Source of the DNA: Sphingobium sp. KCTC 72723
GTDB lineage: Bacteria; Pseudomonadota; Alphaproteobacteria; Sphingomonadales; Sphingomonadaceae
NCBI RefSeq assembly: GCF_014280435.1
Contig: NZ_CP060388.1
Location: 2,989,501 to 3,053,500 of the forward strand
Length of the DNA: 64,000 nucleotides
Reading direction: 5' to 3'
The translations under genes were made by a program, and so were the position numbers. The stretch's first letter is position 1. Every line of letters begins with the position of its first letter. Shown piece after piece: positions 26,292-34,571 of the stretch. The notes beneath the pieces were generated by a model. That model was not told where the DNA came from and searched no databases. It was given only the letters and a program-made list of their open reading frames with translations.

Positions 26292-26954
26292 ATGCCATCG
26301 GGGATGAAAGCCAAACTGGAAGATTATGGCCCCGGCGCACAGAAATTGCTGTTGGCCGCAGAGGAAATCATTGCCGAGCGTGGTATCGAAGGGGCGTCGA
26401 TCCGCGAAATCCTGCGTGTTGCAAAGCAAGGGAACAATTCTGCCATCTATCGCCATTTCGGGTCGAAAGACCTGCTGATCCGCGCGATCTATGATGTGCG
26501 TCAGGCAGAGGTCGAGGATTGCCGCATGTTGCGGATGCAGCGGTTGCCGCATTTGCCCGGCGACATTCGGGGCTTGCTGGAGCTTTTTTTGCTGCCGGTG
26601 CTGGATGCATTCAAGGGGCGGCAAAGATGGATCTATTCCCAGTTCATTCTGCATCTGATCCTGAACGACCCTTTCGACGACGCCTTTGATTCGGTCCGCG
26701 AGGGACCGGCCGTTCGTGCGGTGCATCAGGCCTTGCGCGCGCGCTGCGCCGCCATGTCGGATCAGGTTTTCACCATGCGCCTGTCGGTTGCCGTGACCAA
26801 TTTCCTGATGGGGGTCAGCTATGGCGATCGCGTCGCCAACCTTACCGGCGGGCGATACCCGCGATCCGACCAGTATCTGGAAGATCTGATCAGCACAGGT
26901 TGCGCCTTGCTGATGCTGCCGCCCTTTGCCGATGGGCAGGATGCGCCCGCATAG
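26292..26954 (+). CDS. TetR/AcrR-family regulator
   Basis: About 220 residues. The N-terminal HTH is clear: LLAAEEIIAERGIEGASIRE then NNSAIYRHFGSKDLLIRAIYD (residues roughly 20-65). The C-terminal ligand domain is of the helical TetR type. Start is uncertain; ATGs at 26292 and 26304 and an upstream TTG are all possible. Palindromes of the CCTRTCS type lie on both sides of the gene (26211-26228 and 26972-26989), so it probably represses itself, the GMC/aldehyde dehydrogenase operon and the TonB receptor operon. The same motif before genes at 34, 44.5, 46.5, 55, 58.6 and 61.6 kb makes it the candidate master regulator of the right-hand cluster. Confidence 0.88.
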   Translation: MPSGMKAKLEDYGPGAQKLLLAAEEIIAERGIEGASIREILRVAKQGNNSAIYRHFGSKDLLIRAIYDVRQAEVEDCRMLRMQRLPHLPGDIRGLLELFLLPVLDAFKGRQRWIYSQFILHLILNDPFDDAFDSVREGPAVRAVHQALRARCAAMSDQVFTMRLSVAVTNFLMGVSYGDRVANLTGGRYPRSDQYLEDLISTGCALLMLPPFADGQDAPA

Positions 26955-26971
26955 CGCAAGAAAATTGCCTG

Positions 26972-26989
26972 CCCTCTCCAACGATAGGC
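26972..26989. promoter_or_regulatory. TetR-type operator candidate before the second TonB receptor
   Basis: CCCTCTCCAACGATAGGC matches the site at 26211 in 13 of 18 positions (half-sites CCTCTCC and CGATAGG). It is 94 bases upstream of the TonB receptor start. Confidence 0.5.
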
Positions 26990-26994
26990 ATGGC

Positions 26995-27010
26995 TAAGAC
27001 GATCGTCTTA
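26995..27010. promoter_or_regulatory. Perfect 16-bp palindrome before the TonB receptor
   Basis: TAAGACGATCGTCTTA is fully self-complementary and lies 5 bases after the TetR-type site, 73 bases before the receptor start. It has no loop, so it is better explained as a second operator than as a terminator for the TetR gene. Confidence 0.4.
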
Positions 27011-27082
27011 TATCCCCTCCCTGGCACTGGCAAAGGTCAGGCTTGCGAAAGCACGCGGTTCAGCCGCTAAGGGAGAGAAGAT

Positions 27083-29503
27083 ATGCGCCCGATTTTCACC
27101 GCGCGTTTTGCGGTTCTTTTGACGTCCGTTGCGCCTTTGGCCTTGCCGGCACTGGCGACTGCACAAACCGCCCAGCCACAGATTTCCGCGACGATGGACG
27201 ACATCGTCGTCACCGCCCGCCGATCTGAAGAAAGCATCCAGTCGACGCCGGTATCGGTCACCGCCTTTAACGCCGACATGTTGCGCGACGCCAATATCGC
27301 GACCACCGCCGACCTGATGATCAAGACGCCGGGCGTCTATCTGTCCGGGTCGGGTGGCCGTGAAAATTCGGTGTTCCAGATTCGTGGCCAGTCCAAGGCG
27401 CTGAGCGGTTCGAACGCGCCCGCCGTCGTCAGCTATTTCGCCGATGTGCCTGCGCCGACGTTCGGCAGCGGCGTTGCCACCTATGACATGGCATCGGTTC
27501 AGGTTCTGAAAGGGCCGCAAGGCACGTTGTTTGGCCGCAATACAACGGGCGGCGCAGTCCTCTATTATCCCGCCGCCCCCGAATATGCGTTCGGCGGTTA
27601 TGTCGAGGCGGGCTATGGCCGTTACGACCGCAAACAGCTGGAAGCTGCGCTGTCGATTCCGATCGTGGACAACAAACTCGCTGTGCGGGTTGCGGGTCGA
27701 TATGAAAAGCGGGACGGCTATACCAAGAATATCGGCCTGGGTGGCGATCTGGACGACGTTAATTCGCGGGCCTTTCGTGTCTCTGTGCTGGCCGAACCTG
27801 TCGATGGCTTCAAGAATTTGACCATCCTCGACTGGTATCGCAACAATTACACCGGCGACGCGGTGCTGCTGACCAGCCTGTTCGACAATCCCAGCCTGAT
27901 CGACCTGCTGGGCCTGCGCAGTGCAATGGTGAGCGCACTGGCAACGCAAAAGGCGCGCGGTCCCCGCGTCATCGACAGCGATGTATCACCTGCGATCAAC
28001 CGCACCCGCCGCTGGGGCATCACCAACCGCACCGATATCGACCTGGGCGACAGCGGGGTCAGTTTCACCAATATCTTTGGCTATCGCAAAACCTATGTGA
28101 ACTATAATATCAATACCGATGGCGTGCCGTTACTGGTGACGACTGGCAATCCTGCCGCCGGATTGCCCGCCGGACTGCCATTGACCCTGCTGAACGCGGG
28201 TGCGGTCAACCATGTCGAACAATATACCAATGAAGTGCAGATCAAGGGCAGCGCGCTTGACGACCGGGTCGACTGGCTGGTCGGCGGCTTTTATCTCAAG
28301 AGCCAGCCCTATGGCCCGACCGGCAGCGGCAATTCGATCGCGCAGGTGGTGCTGCCGCCATTCCTGCCGCCAGAAAATTACGGCACCTTCCAGTATAATT
28401 TCTACACCGAAAAGAGCAAAGCGCTGTTCGGTAACGTCAATGTGAAGCTGGACGAAATTGCGCAGGGGCTGCGTTTCAATGCCGGTTTGCGCTATACCTG
28501 GGACAAGGAAACGGCCTGCACTGCGACCGACAATGTCACCCAGGGGACAGTGCAACCCGGTGATTGCGTGGCCACCAACCCGATCCTGATCGGCGCGACC
28601 ACCAACTTTGCCAAATCGAACGCGCCGACATGGACCGTTGGTTTCGACTGGCAGGTGACGCCTGATCTGTTCACCTATATTTCGACCCGGCGCGGCTATC
28701 GCACGGGCGGCATCAATACGCCGACCTTCGGTGGCCGACTGGCGCCCTATCAGGCGTTCGGGCCGGAACGGGTTACCGATCTGGAACTGGGCGTGCGATC
28801 CGACTGGACGCTGGGCGATGTTCGCATCCGGTTGAACCTGTCGGGGTTCGTGGGCTATTATGACGGCGTGCAGATTGCGCTGAGCGGCTTATTGACTCAG
28901 CCAGGTTGCGTTGCGGGTCATCCGGTATTTGGCGAAGCGCCCTTTTCGCCCGATGGCGATTGCAGCGCGGACAATGATCCGCAGTCCGGCACGATGCTGG
29001 CCAATGCCGGTAAGTCGAGGGTCGCGGGTCTGGACTTCGACGGACGCATTTTGTTTTCCGACCGGCTGACCTTCACCTTCGGCGGCAACCTGCTCGACAC
29101 CAAGACGCGCGAACTCACCGCACCGGCACCCATTGCCGCCTATCTCACGACGAAGGAAATTCCATTCGATCTGGTGGCCAAGACGACTTTCACACTGGGC
29201 GCGCAATATCGCATCCCGCTGGGTGCGATGGGCGACCTCAACGCATCGGCCGACTATTATCATTCCAGCAAATTGTCGTTCGTCGATACGGCCCTGCCAG
29301 CATATGACATTGCCAATATCAGGTTCGACTGGCGCAATGTCGCTGGTCATCCGGTCGATCTCGGCATTTACATGACCAACGTCTTTAACAAGACCTATCA
29401 GGCGATCGGCGCAGTATCGGGTGCGGGATTGGGCTTTAACAGCGCCATTTTCGGGCCACCCCGGCAATATGGCCTGACGCTGCGCTATCGTCTGGGGGAA
29501 TGA
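27083..29503 (+). CDS. TonB-dependent outer-membrane receptor (second)
   Basis: An 806-residue receptor with a signal peptide ending near ALATAQ (residue 28), TonB-box-like DDIVVTARRSEES, and the plug motif VQVLKGPQGTLFGRNTTGG near residue 140. The barrel ends LTLRYRLGE. GGGAGAG lies upstream of the ATG. First gene of a plus-strand run in which all genes to 36.8 kb overlap or are separated by about 120 bases or less, so it is probably the uptake step for the substrate handled there. It differs in length and plug sequence from the receptor at 18.7 kb, suggesting a different ligand. Confidence 0.95.
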   Translation: MRPIFTARFAVLLTSVAPLALPALATAQTAQPQISATMDDIVVTARRSEESIQSTPVSVTAFNADMLRDANIATTADLMIKTPGVYLSGSGGRENSVFQIRGQSKALSGSNAPAVVSYFADVPAPTFGSGVATYDMASVQVLKGPQGTLFGRNTTGGAVLYYPAAPEYAFGGYVEAGYGRYDRKQLEAALSIPIVDNKLAVRVAGRYEKRDGYTKNIGLGGDLDDVNSRAFRVSVLAEPVDGFKNLTILDWYRNNYTGDAVLLTSLFDNPSLIDLLGLRSAMVSALATQKARGPRVIDSDVSPAINRTRRWGITNRTDIDLGDSGVSFTNIFGYRKTYVNYNINTDGVPLLVTTGNPAAGLPAGLPLTLLNAGAVNHVEQYTNEVQIKGSALDDRVDWLVGGFYLKSQPYGPTGSGNSIAQVVLPPFLPPENYGTFQYNFYTEKSKALFGNVNVKLDEIAQGLRFNAGLRYTWDKETACTATDNVTQGTVQPGDCVATNPILIGATTNFAKSNAPTWTVGFDWQVTPDLFTYISTRRGYRTGGINTPTFGGRLAPYQAFGPERVTDLELGVRSDWTLGDVRIRLNLSGFVGYYDGVQIALSGLLTQPGCVAGHPVFGEAPFSPDGDCSADNDPQSGTMLANAGKSRVAGLDFDGRILFSDRLTFTFGGNLLDTKTRELTAPAPIAAYLTTKEIPFDLVAKTTFTLGAQYRIPLGAMGDLNASADYYHSSKLSFVDTALPAYDIANIRFDWRNVAGHPVDLGIYMTNVFNKTYQAIGAVSGAGLGFNSAIFGPPRQYGLTLRYRLGE

Positions 29504-29504
29504 C

Positions 29505-30530
29505 GTGACGATGCCGCGCAAAGCCGTATGGGCGCAGATCATGCCCATGCCGGGCGACGATCTGGTCAGCCTGGCACAAGGTTATGAGGCCGCCGGGGTG
29601 GAGGGGCTTTGGGCGCCGCAGATGTTCGGCGCGCCCTTCACGACTTTGGCTGCAGTCGCCCCCGCGACGCGGCGGGTCCAGTTGGGGACAGGTATCGCTC
29701 TTGCCTTCGTGCGCAGTCCGCTCGAAACCGCGTGCAGCGCAATCGACCTTGACCTGATCAGCAACGGGCGCGTGGTTCTGGGTCTGGGCTCCAGCGCGCA
29801 GAGCCAGATCGAAGGGTCTTTTGGCAGTCCATATGGCAAGCCTCTGGCGCATATGCGGGAAATCGTCGGCATGATCCGCGCCATCGTGGCGAAAGGGGAT
29901 ACGGGCGAACTGACCGAGCTGGCTGGCGACTATCACCGGCTGGACCTGTCCCATTTTCGCCTGCTGCATCCGCCCAAACGATCCCACATTCCCATCGTTT
30001 TGCCAGCGGTGTTCCAGAAAGCCTGCATACAGGCGGCGGAGATTGCCGACGGGTTGCTGGGGCATCCTTTATGGAATGATGCCTGGATAGAACGGGAAGT
30101 CATCCCCAGCATCAGCGCGGGGCTGGATATGTCCGGCCGTTTGCGGCGCGACTTTACGCTCAACATATCGATCTTCACGGCCATTGCGGATGACCGCCGC
30201 GAAGCTATCGAGGATTGCCGGGCGACGATCGCCTATTACAGCCAGTCGCCGCAATATCTGCGCTATTTCGAGGAGATTGGCTTTGGACGGGAAGCCGCCG
30301 CGATTCAGGCGGCGTTCGCGCAGGGCGATCATGGCGCGATGACGGCAGCCTGCACCGACGAGATGGTGGAAAGCATCGCCATCGTCGGCACGCTCGATGA
30401 CGTGCGCACCCGCGTCGCGCGGCGTGCGGCACAGGCCGACGCCATCACGCCGGTCATTCCCCATTATGGCCTGTCGCCAGAAAAAAGCGCGGCCTACACC
30501 AGACGGATTGCCGAGGCCTTTTATGGCTGA
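29505..30530 (+). CDS. LLM-class (luciferase-like) flavin oxidoreductase
   Basis: A 341-residue TIM-barrel protein of the bacterial luciferase-like group (including F420- or FMN-dependent enzymes). Visible signatures: GLWAPQMFGAPFTTLAAVA, VQLGTGIALAFVRSPLE, LISNGRVVLGLGSSAQ. The sequence resembles the F420-type subgroup of LLM proteins, but sphingomonads are not generally known as F420 users, so FMN is possible; the cofactor cannot be decided here. The gene begins 1 base after the TonB receptor stop (GTG 29505; ATG 29511 is an alternative) and contains the start of the methyltransferase gene in its last codons. It could monooxygenate or reduce a pathway intermediate. Confidence 0.85.
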   Translation: MTMPRKAVWAQIMPMPGDDLVSLAQGYEAAGVEGLWAPQMFGAPFTTLAAVAPATRRVQLGTGIALAFVRSPLETACSAIDLDLISNGRVVLGLGSSAQSQIEGSFGSPYGKPLAHMREIVGMIRAIVAKGDTGELTELAGDYHRLDLSHFRLLHPPKRSHIPIVLPAVFQKACIQAAEIADGLLGHPLWNDAWIEREVIPSISAGLDMSGRLRRDFTLNISIFTAIADDRREAIEDCRATIAYYSQSPQYLRYFEEIGFGREAAAIQAAFAQGDHGAMTAACTDEMVESIAIVGTLDDVRTRVARRAAQADAITPVIPHYGLSPEKSAAYTRRIAEAFYG

Positions 30531-31581
30531 TCCTGCGCACGAACCTGTCGCGGCCATGGCGGGCGGTGGACTTTACAATCGCCATTCCGGTTTGCAGCAC
30601 GCCAATCTGCAATCCGCGCTACCCTTGCTTGCAGCGGCGGCACGGATCATTGGCGAGCAATCCCATGGCCCGGTTGCCATCGTCGATTATGGCGCATCGC
30701 AGGGGCGCAATTCGATGGTGCCGATGGCAACGGCCATCGATCTGGTGCGATTGCGCGACGCGGAACGGGCGGTCCAGGTCGTCCATACCGATCTGCCGTC
30801 CAACGATTTTGCGTCGCTTTTCGCCCTGCTGGACCGCGATCCTGCCAGTTATGTGGCCGGTCGCGATAATATCTATCCTTCTGCGATCGGGCGGTCCTAT
30901 TTCGATCAGCTTTTGCCATCGGGCAGCGTGGACCTGGGTTGGTCATCCAATGCGCTGCACTGGATGAGCCACAGCCCGGTTGATGTTGCCGATCATGGCT
31001 GGGCCGTGTTCAGCCAGTCCGCCGATGCGCGCGCGGCGGTCGATGCCGTTCTGGCCGACGACTGGCTGCGCTTTCTCACATCCCGACGCGCCGAAATGCG
31101 ACCGGGCGGACAATTGATCTGCCAGTTCATGGGGCGTGGACCCGACAGTCATGGCTTTGAATGGATGGCTGGGCATTATTGGCAATCGATCGTGACGTTA
31201 CGCGATGAAGGATGGCTGACCGATGCGGAAACGCAGCGGATGACAGCGCCATCGGCAGGGCGTTCACTTGTTCAGGTCGCGGCGCCTTTCGCGTCGAATA
31301 TCGTGCCAGAATTGATGCTCGACCATCTTTCGCTGGTGGAATCCCCGGACCCCTATTGGGACGAATATAGGCAATCGGGCGATGCGGCGCGGTTAGGATG
31401 GCAATGGGCGCATATGATGCGCGCGGCCAACGGCCCAAACCTTGTTGCCGCGCTGGATCCCTCGCGCGACCCGGACATGCTGCTCGACCTGCTGGTGGAT
31501 CGCCTGGCGGCGCGCATCGCCGCTGATCCGCAACGCAGCCTTGCCTTCAACGTGCTGCTGGCAATCCGTCGGGTCGCATGA
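30523..31581 (+). CDS. SABATH-type SAM-dependent carboxyl methyltransferase
   Basis: A 352-residue protein of the salicylate/benzoate/theobromine (SABATH) methyltransferase type, best known from plants, which methylates carboxyl groups of small acids such as salicylate, jasmonate or farnesoate. Seen: early GGGLYNRHSGLQ (plant members have a comparable Y-x-x-N-S-x-x-Q), SAM loop VDYGASQGRNS at residues 54-64, LPSNDFASLF near 91, and SVDLGWSSNALHWMS near 135-149, all in the family's order. The ATG at 30523 overlaps the LLM gene by 8 bases. In a catabolic operon a carboxyl-methylating enzyme is unexpected; it may mask an acid, aid transport, or make a signal. Confidence 0.85.
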   Translation: MADPAHEPVAAMAGGGLYNRHSGLQHANLQSALPLLAAAARIIGEQSHGPVAIVDYGASQGRNSMVPMATAIDLVRLRDAERAVQVVHTDLPSNDFASLFALLDRDPASYVAGRDNIYPSAIGRSYFDQLLPSGSVDLGWSSNALHWMSHSPVDVADHGWAVFSQSADARAAVDAVLADDWLRFLTSRRAEMRPGGQLICQFMGRGPDSHGFEWMAGHYWQSIVTLRDEGWLTDAETQRMTAPSAGRSLVQVAAPFASNIVPELMLDHLSLVESPDPYWDEYRQSGDAARLGWQWAHMMRAANGPNLVAALDPSRDPDMLLDLLVDRLAARIAADPQRSLAFNVLLAIRRVA

Positions 31582-31649
31582 CGGCGCAAAAAGGGGCTGG
31601 CGGCGCGGCATTATCAGGCTGAATCGCACCTTCGGCCATGGGAGAGAAT

Positions 31650-33296
31650 ATGGATTGGGACGCACAATTCGATATCGTCTGTGTCGGCTCCGGCCTGGGC
31701 GGCCTATCGGCGGCACTGACCGGCGCTCAGCGGGGCGCAAGCGTTATCGTGCTGGAAAAATTCGTCCAACTCGGCGGCGTGTCCGCGCTGTCGTCAGGCC
31801 AATTGTGGCTTGGCCCAAACCATTTGGCAGAGGAAGCGGGCATTGCCGACAGCATGGCGGACGCCAACGCCTATCTGGGTCATTTGAACCAGGGCTTTGC
31901 CGTTCCTGCGCTACGCGACGTCTATTTCGAACATAGTCGGCAGGCATTGCGCTACTTCACCGATGTCATCGGACTGGAAATGCAGGTCGTGCGCGGTTTG
32001 CCCGATTATTATTATCCGCTGGTCGACGGCGCAGCGGCGCAGGGGCGCTATGTCGAGGTGAAACCCTTTGCAGCAGAAAGACTTGGCGCGCTGGCCGATG
32101 TCGTCCTGACCTCTCCCTATGGCGATGGCTATAGCTATACGATGTCCAGCGAATGGATCGATATGCAGGCAGGTGGCACCTTCATCGGTGATCGGCTGGC
32201 ACAGCATCTGGCGGCTGGAGAACGATGCGCGGGGGCGGGGCTGGCCGCTGCACAGATCGTCGCGGCTGTGGCGCGCGGGGTTGACCTGCGTGCGTCGAGC
32301 GAAGTCGTGCGACTGATCGTCGAGAATGGCGCAGTGCAGGGCGTTATCATGCGCGACGCGACGGGCGATCATGCCATTCGGGCGCGGCGGGGCGTGATGC
32401 TGGCGACGGGGGGCTATGACTGGCGGCCCGATTTGGTGCGCGCGTTCGACGCATTGCCGCACGCGGGCAGCATGGCGCCGCCCAGCGTCACCGGGGATCA
32501 TTTTGCGCTGGCCGCTGCGGCCGGGGTCATGCCCTTGCCCGCCCGCGCGCCGTCGCAAACGCCGATCTTCCTTGGCTATGCCGTGCCGGGGGAAAGCATC
32601 TATGGCCAGCCATCGACGCGGATGTGGTTGCCCGGCGCGCCGCACAGCATTGTCGTCAACCGCAAGGGGCAACGCTTTGCCGACGACAGTTTCTACCCCG
32701 ATCTGGCGACGCGGGTTGCGCGCTTCGATGGGCAGGAGGGTGGCCTTGCCAACTGGCCTGCCTGGATCATCTTCGATCAGGATATGCTCGACAACTATGG
32801 CCTGTTGCCTGCCTGGCCGGGTCAGCCTTTGCCCGAAGGGATGGCGATGTCAGCGCCGACGCTGGAGGCGTTGGCGGAAGCGGCGGGGATCGACGTGGCG
32901 GGGCTGTACGCCACGGTGGAGAGATTCAACGGATTTTGCGTGGGCGGGAGCGATGATGATTTTGGCCGGGGCAAGATGCCCTGGCCCCGGATCATGACCG
33001 GCGACCCGCGCCTGCCCCATCCCAACATGGCCCCGGTCGGACGAGCGCCCTTTTACGCCGTGCCGTTGATACGGGTGACGATGGGCGTGCCGACGGCCGG
33101 ATTGCCGATCGACGCCGAAGGACAAGTCATCGACGCCCATGGCGATCCGGTGGCGGGACTGTATGCGGCGGGCAACGCGGCGGCGTGGATGGACTGGGGC
33201 GGGGGTTATAATAGTGGCATCGCGAACATGCGCGGGATGCTCTACGGCCATCGCGCCGCGCTTCGTATGACGACGGAACAGGAAGGGCGATCATGA
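31650..33296 (+). CDS. FAD-dependent dehydrogenase (KstD/fumarate reductase-like)
   Basis: A 548-residue flavoprotein of the FAD_binding_2 superfamily. N-terminal GSGLGGLSAALTGAQRG and LEKFVQLGGVSALSSG; C-terminal FAD segment GLYAAGNAAAWMDWGGGY. The overall pattern is that of 3-ketosteroid delta1-dehydrogenases and related flavoproteins, which desaturate a ring next to a ketone. The ATG at 31650 is preferred to 31638 because GGGAGAG falls at the right distance. Its stop overlaps the start of the next SDR by 4 bases. A ring desaturation on a cyclic ketone is a reasonable role; steroid substrates are not proven. Confidence 0.85.
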   Translation: MDWDAQFDIVCVGSGLGGLSAALTGAQRGASVIVLEKFVQLGGVSALSSGQLWLGPNHLAEEAGIADSMADANAYLGHLNQGFAVPALRDVYFEHSRQALRYFTDVIGLEMQVVRGLPDYYYPLVDGAAAQGRYVEVKPFAAERLGALADVVLTSPYGDGYSYTMSSEWIDMQAGGTFIGDRLAQHLAAGERCAGAGLAAAQIVAAVARGVDLRASSEVVRLIVENGAVQGVIMRDATGDHAIRARRGVMLATGGYDWRPDLVRAFDALPHAGSMAPPSVTGDHFALAAAAGVMPLPARAPSQTPIFLGYAVPGESIYGQPSTRMWLPGAPHSIVVNRKGQRFADDSFYPDLATRVARFDGQEGGLANWPAWIIFDQDMLDNYGLLPAWPGQPLPEGMAMSAPTLEALAEAAGIDVAGLYATVERFNGFCVGGSDDDFGRGKMPWPRIMTGDPRLPHPNMAPVGRAPFYAVPLIRVTMGVPTAGLPIDAEGQVIDAHGDPVAGLYAAGNAAAWMDWGGGYNSGIANMRGMLYGHRAALRMTTEQEGRS

Positions 33297-34072
33297 TCCG
33301 CTACGATTATTCGGGTAAGGTCGTGCTGGTGACGGCGGCGGCGGGCGGTATCGGGCAGGCGACGGCGCAGGCCTTTGCACGAGCGGGTGCCAGCGTGCTG
33401 ATGGCGGACATCAATGCCGATGGCGGCGAAGCGACTGCCGCTGCCTTGCGCGGGGAGGGGCATGATGTGCTGTTCCGCCGCGCCGACGCGACGGTGGAGG
33501 CCGATGTCGCTGGTCTGGTCCGCCATGCGGTCGATCATTTCGGCGGTATGCATGTTGCCGCCAATATTGCGGGTGGATCGACGATCAGCGCTACGGGTGC
33601 CGACCTGCATCTTCAGCCGCTCGATGGATGGGAATTTACCCAGCGCCTGTCGTTGGGCAGCGTATTTCTGGGTATGAAGCACCAGATTGCGCATATGATC
33701 GACCATGGCGGCGGTGCCATCGTCAATATCACGTCGCTCGCAGCGATGCTGCACGTCGGTGCGGCGGGCGCAGCCTATGGCGCGGCGAAGGCGGGCGTCA
33801 TTCGCCTGAGCAAATTCGCGGCGGTTGCCTATGCCGATCGCGGGGTAAGGGTGAATTGCATTGCGCCGGGTGTGGTGCCGACGGAAGCCTATAAGATAGC
33901 GGGCGAAGACATAGCACAGGCGATCATCGCCGATCTGGTCGCAAACCAGCCGATCCGTCGGGCGATCAGCCCCGACGAGCAGGCTGCGACGATCCTGTGG
34001 CTCTGTTCGGACGCTGCCGCGATGGTCACGGGACAAGTGCTGCCGGTCGATGGCGGGTGGAGTGCCAAATAG
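33293..34072 (+). CDS. Short-chain dehydrogenase/reductase
   Basis: A 259-residue SDR. Cofactor site TAAAGGIGQATA near residue 14, Asp in MADINADG (NAD preference), NIAGGS, Ser in NITSLAA and Tyr/Lys in AAYGAAKAG; C-terminal VTGQVLPVDGGWS. It is coupled by ATGA overlap to the KstD-like flavoprotein, which suggests that it makes or uses the ketone acted on by that enzyme. The TetR-type perfect palindrome lies 20 bases after its stop. Confidence 0.93.
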   Translation: MIRYDYSGKVVLVTAAAGGIGQATAQAFARAGASVLMADINADGGEATAAALRGEGHDVLFRRADATVEADVAGLVRHAVDHFGGMHVAANIAGGSTISATGADLHLQPLDGWEFTQRLSLGSVFLGMKHQIAHMIDHGGGAIVNITSLAAMLHVGAAGAAYGAAKAGVIRLSKFAAVAYADRGVRVNCIAPGVVPTEAYKIAGEDIAQAIIADLVANQPIRRAISPDEQAATILWLCSDAAAMVTGQVLPVDGGWSAK

Positions 34073-34091
34073 CCGCAGAACAGCATCAGCC

Positions 34092-34109
34092 GCCTGTCGT
34101 CCGACAGGA
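34092..34109. promoter_or_regulatory. TetR-type operator candidate with perfect symmetry
   Basis: CCTGTCG-TC-CGACAGG (34093-34108) is a perfect inverted repeat matching both half-sites of the recurring motif. It is about 85 bases upstream of the SnoaL-like gene and suggests an internal promoter in the long operon. No T run follows, arguing against a terminator. Confidence 0.6.
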
Positions 34110-34193
34110 TCAACGGCGCCGATGCTGCCTGCACGGAACAAGGGAAAGCGACCGCGTACTGTTGGACGCGGCGATGTATCGCGGGAGAAGATG

Positions 34194-34571
34194 ATGCACG
34201 ACATCGAAGCGAACAAGGCAGTCGCTCGCCGCTATATGCAGGCGGTCGAGGATGGCGATATTGCAACCATAGAGGCATTGCAGCATCCCGACTGCACATG
34301 GTGGATAGCCGGTTTTGGCGACATGAGCCGCGCCGATTTCATCGCCAGCGTCGCGGGCGGATTGCTGTCGGCGCAACAGCGGACGGCGCAGGTCACCGGC
34401 ATTACCGCTGAAGGTGACCGGGTCGCGGTGGAAGTGCGGGGCGAAATGGTTTTCCCCGACCGGGTCTATCGCAACGATTACCATAACCTGTTGGTTATAC
34501 GGGATGGCCAGATCCTATCGGGGCGCGAATATATGGACACGCGCGCAGCGGCGGAGGCATTTGCGCCGTGA
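34194..34571 (+). CDS. SnoaL-like (NTF2-fold) protein
   Basis: A 125-residue single-domain protein with a SnoaL/NTF2-like pattern: helical start (ANKAVARRYMQAVEDGD), CTWWIAG strand region, and a C-terminal RNDYHNLLVIRDGQI segment. This fold includes polyketide cyclases, ketosteroid isomerase, dehydratases and hydrolases; the specific reaction is not readable. The second of two tandem ATGs (34194) has GGAG at 6 bases. Its stop overlaps the GTG start of the APH-fold protein. Confidence 0.8.
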   Translation: MHDIEANKAVARRYMQAVEDGDIATIEALQHPDCTWWIAGFGDMSRADFIASVAGGLLSAQQRTAQVTGITAEGDRVAVEVRGEMVFPDRVYRNDYHNLLVIRDGQILSGREYMDTRAAAEAFAP

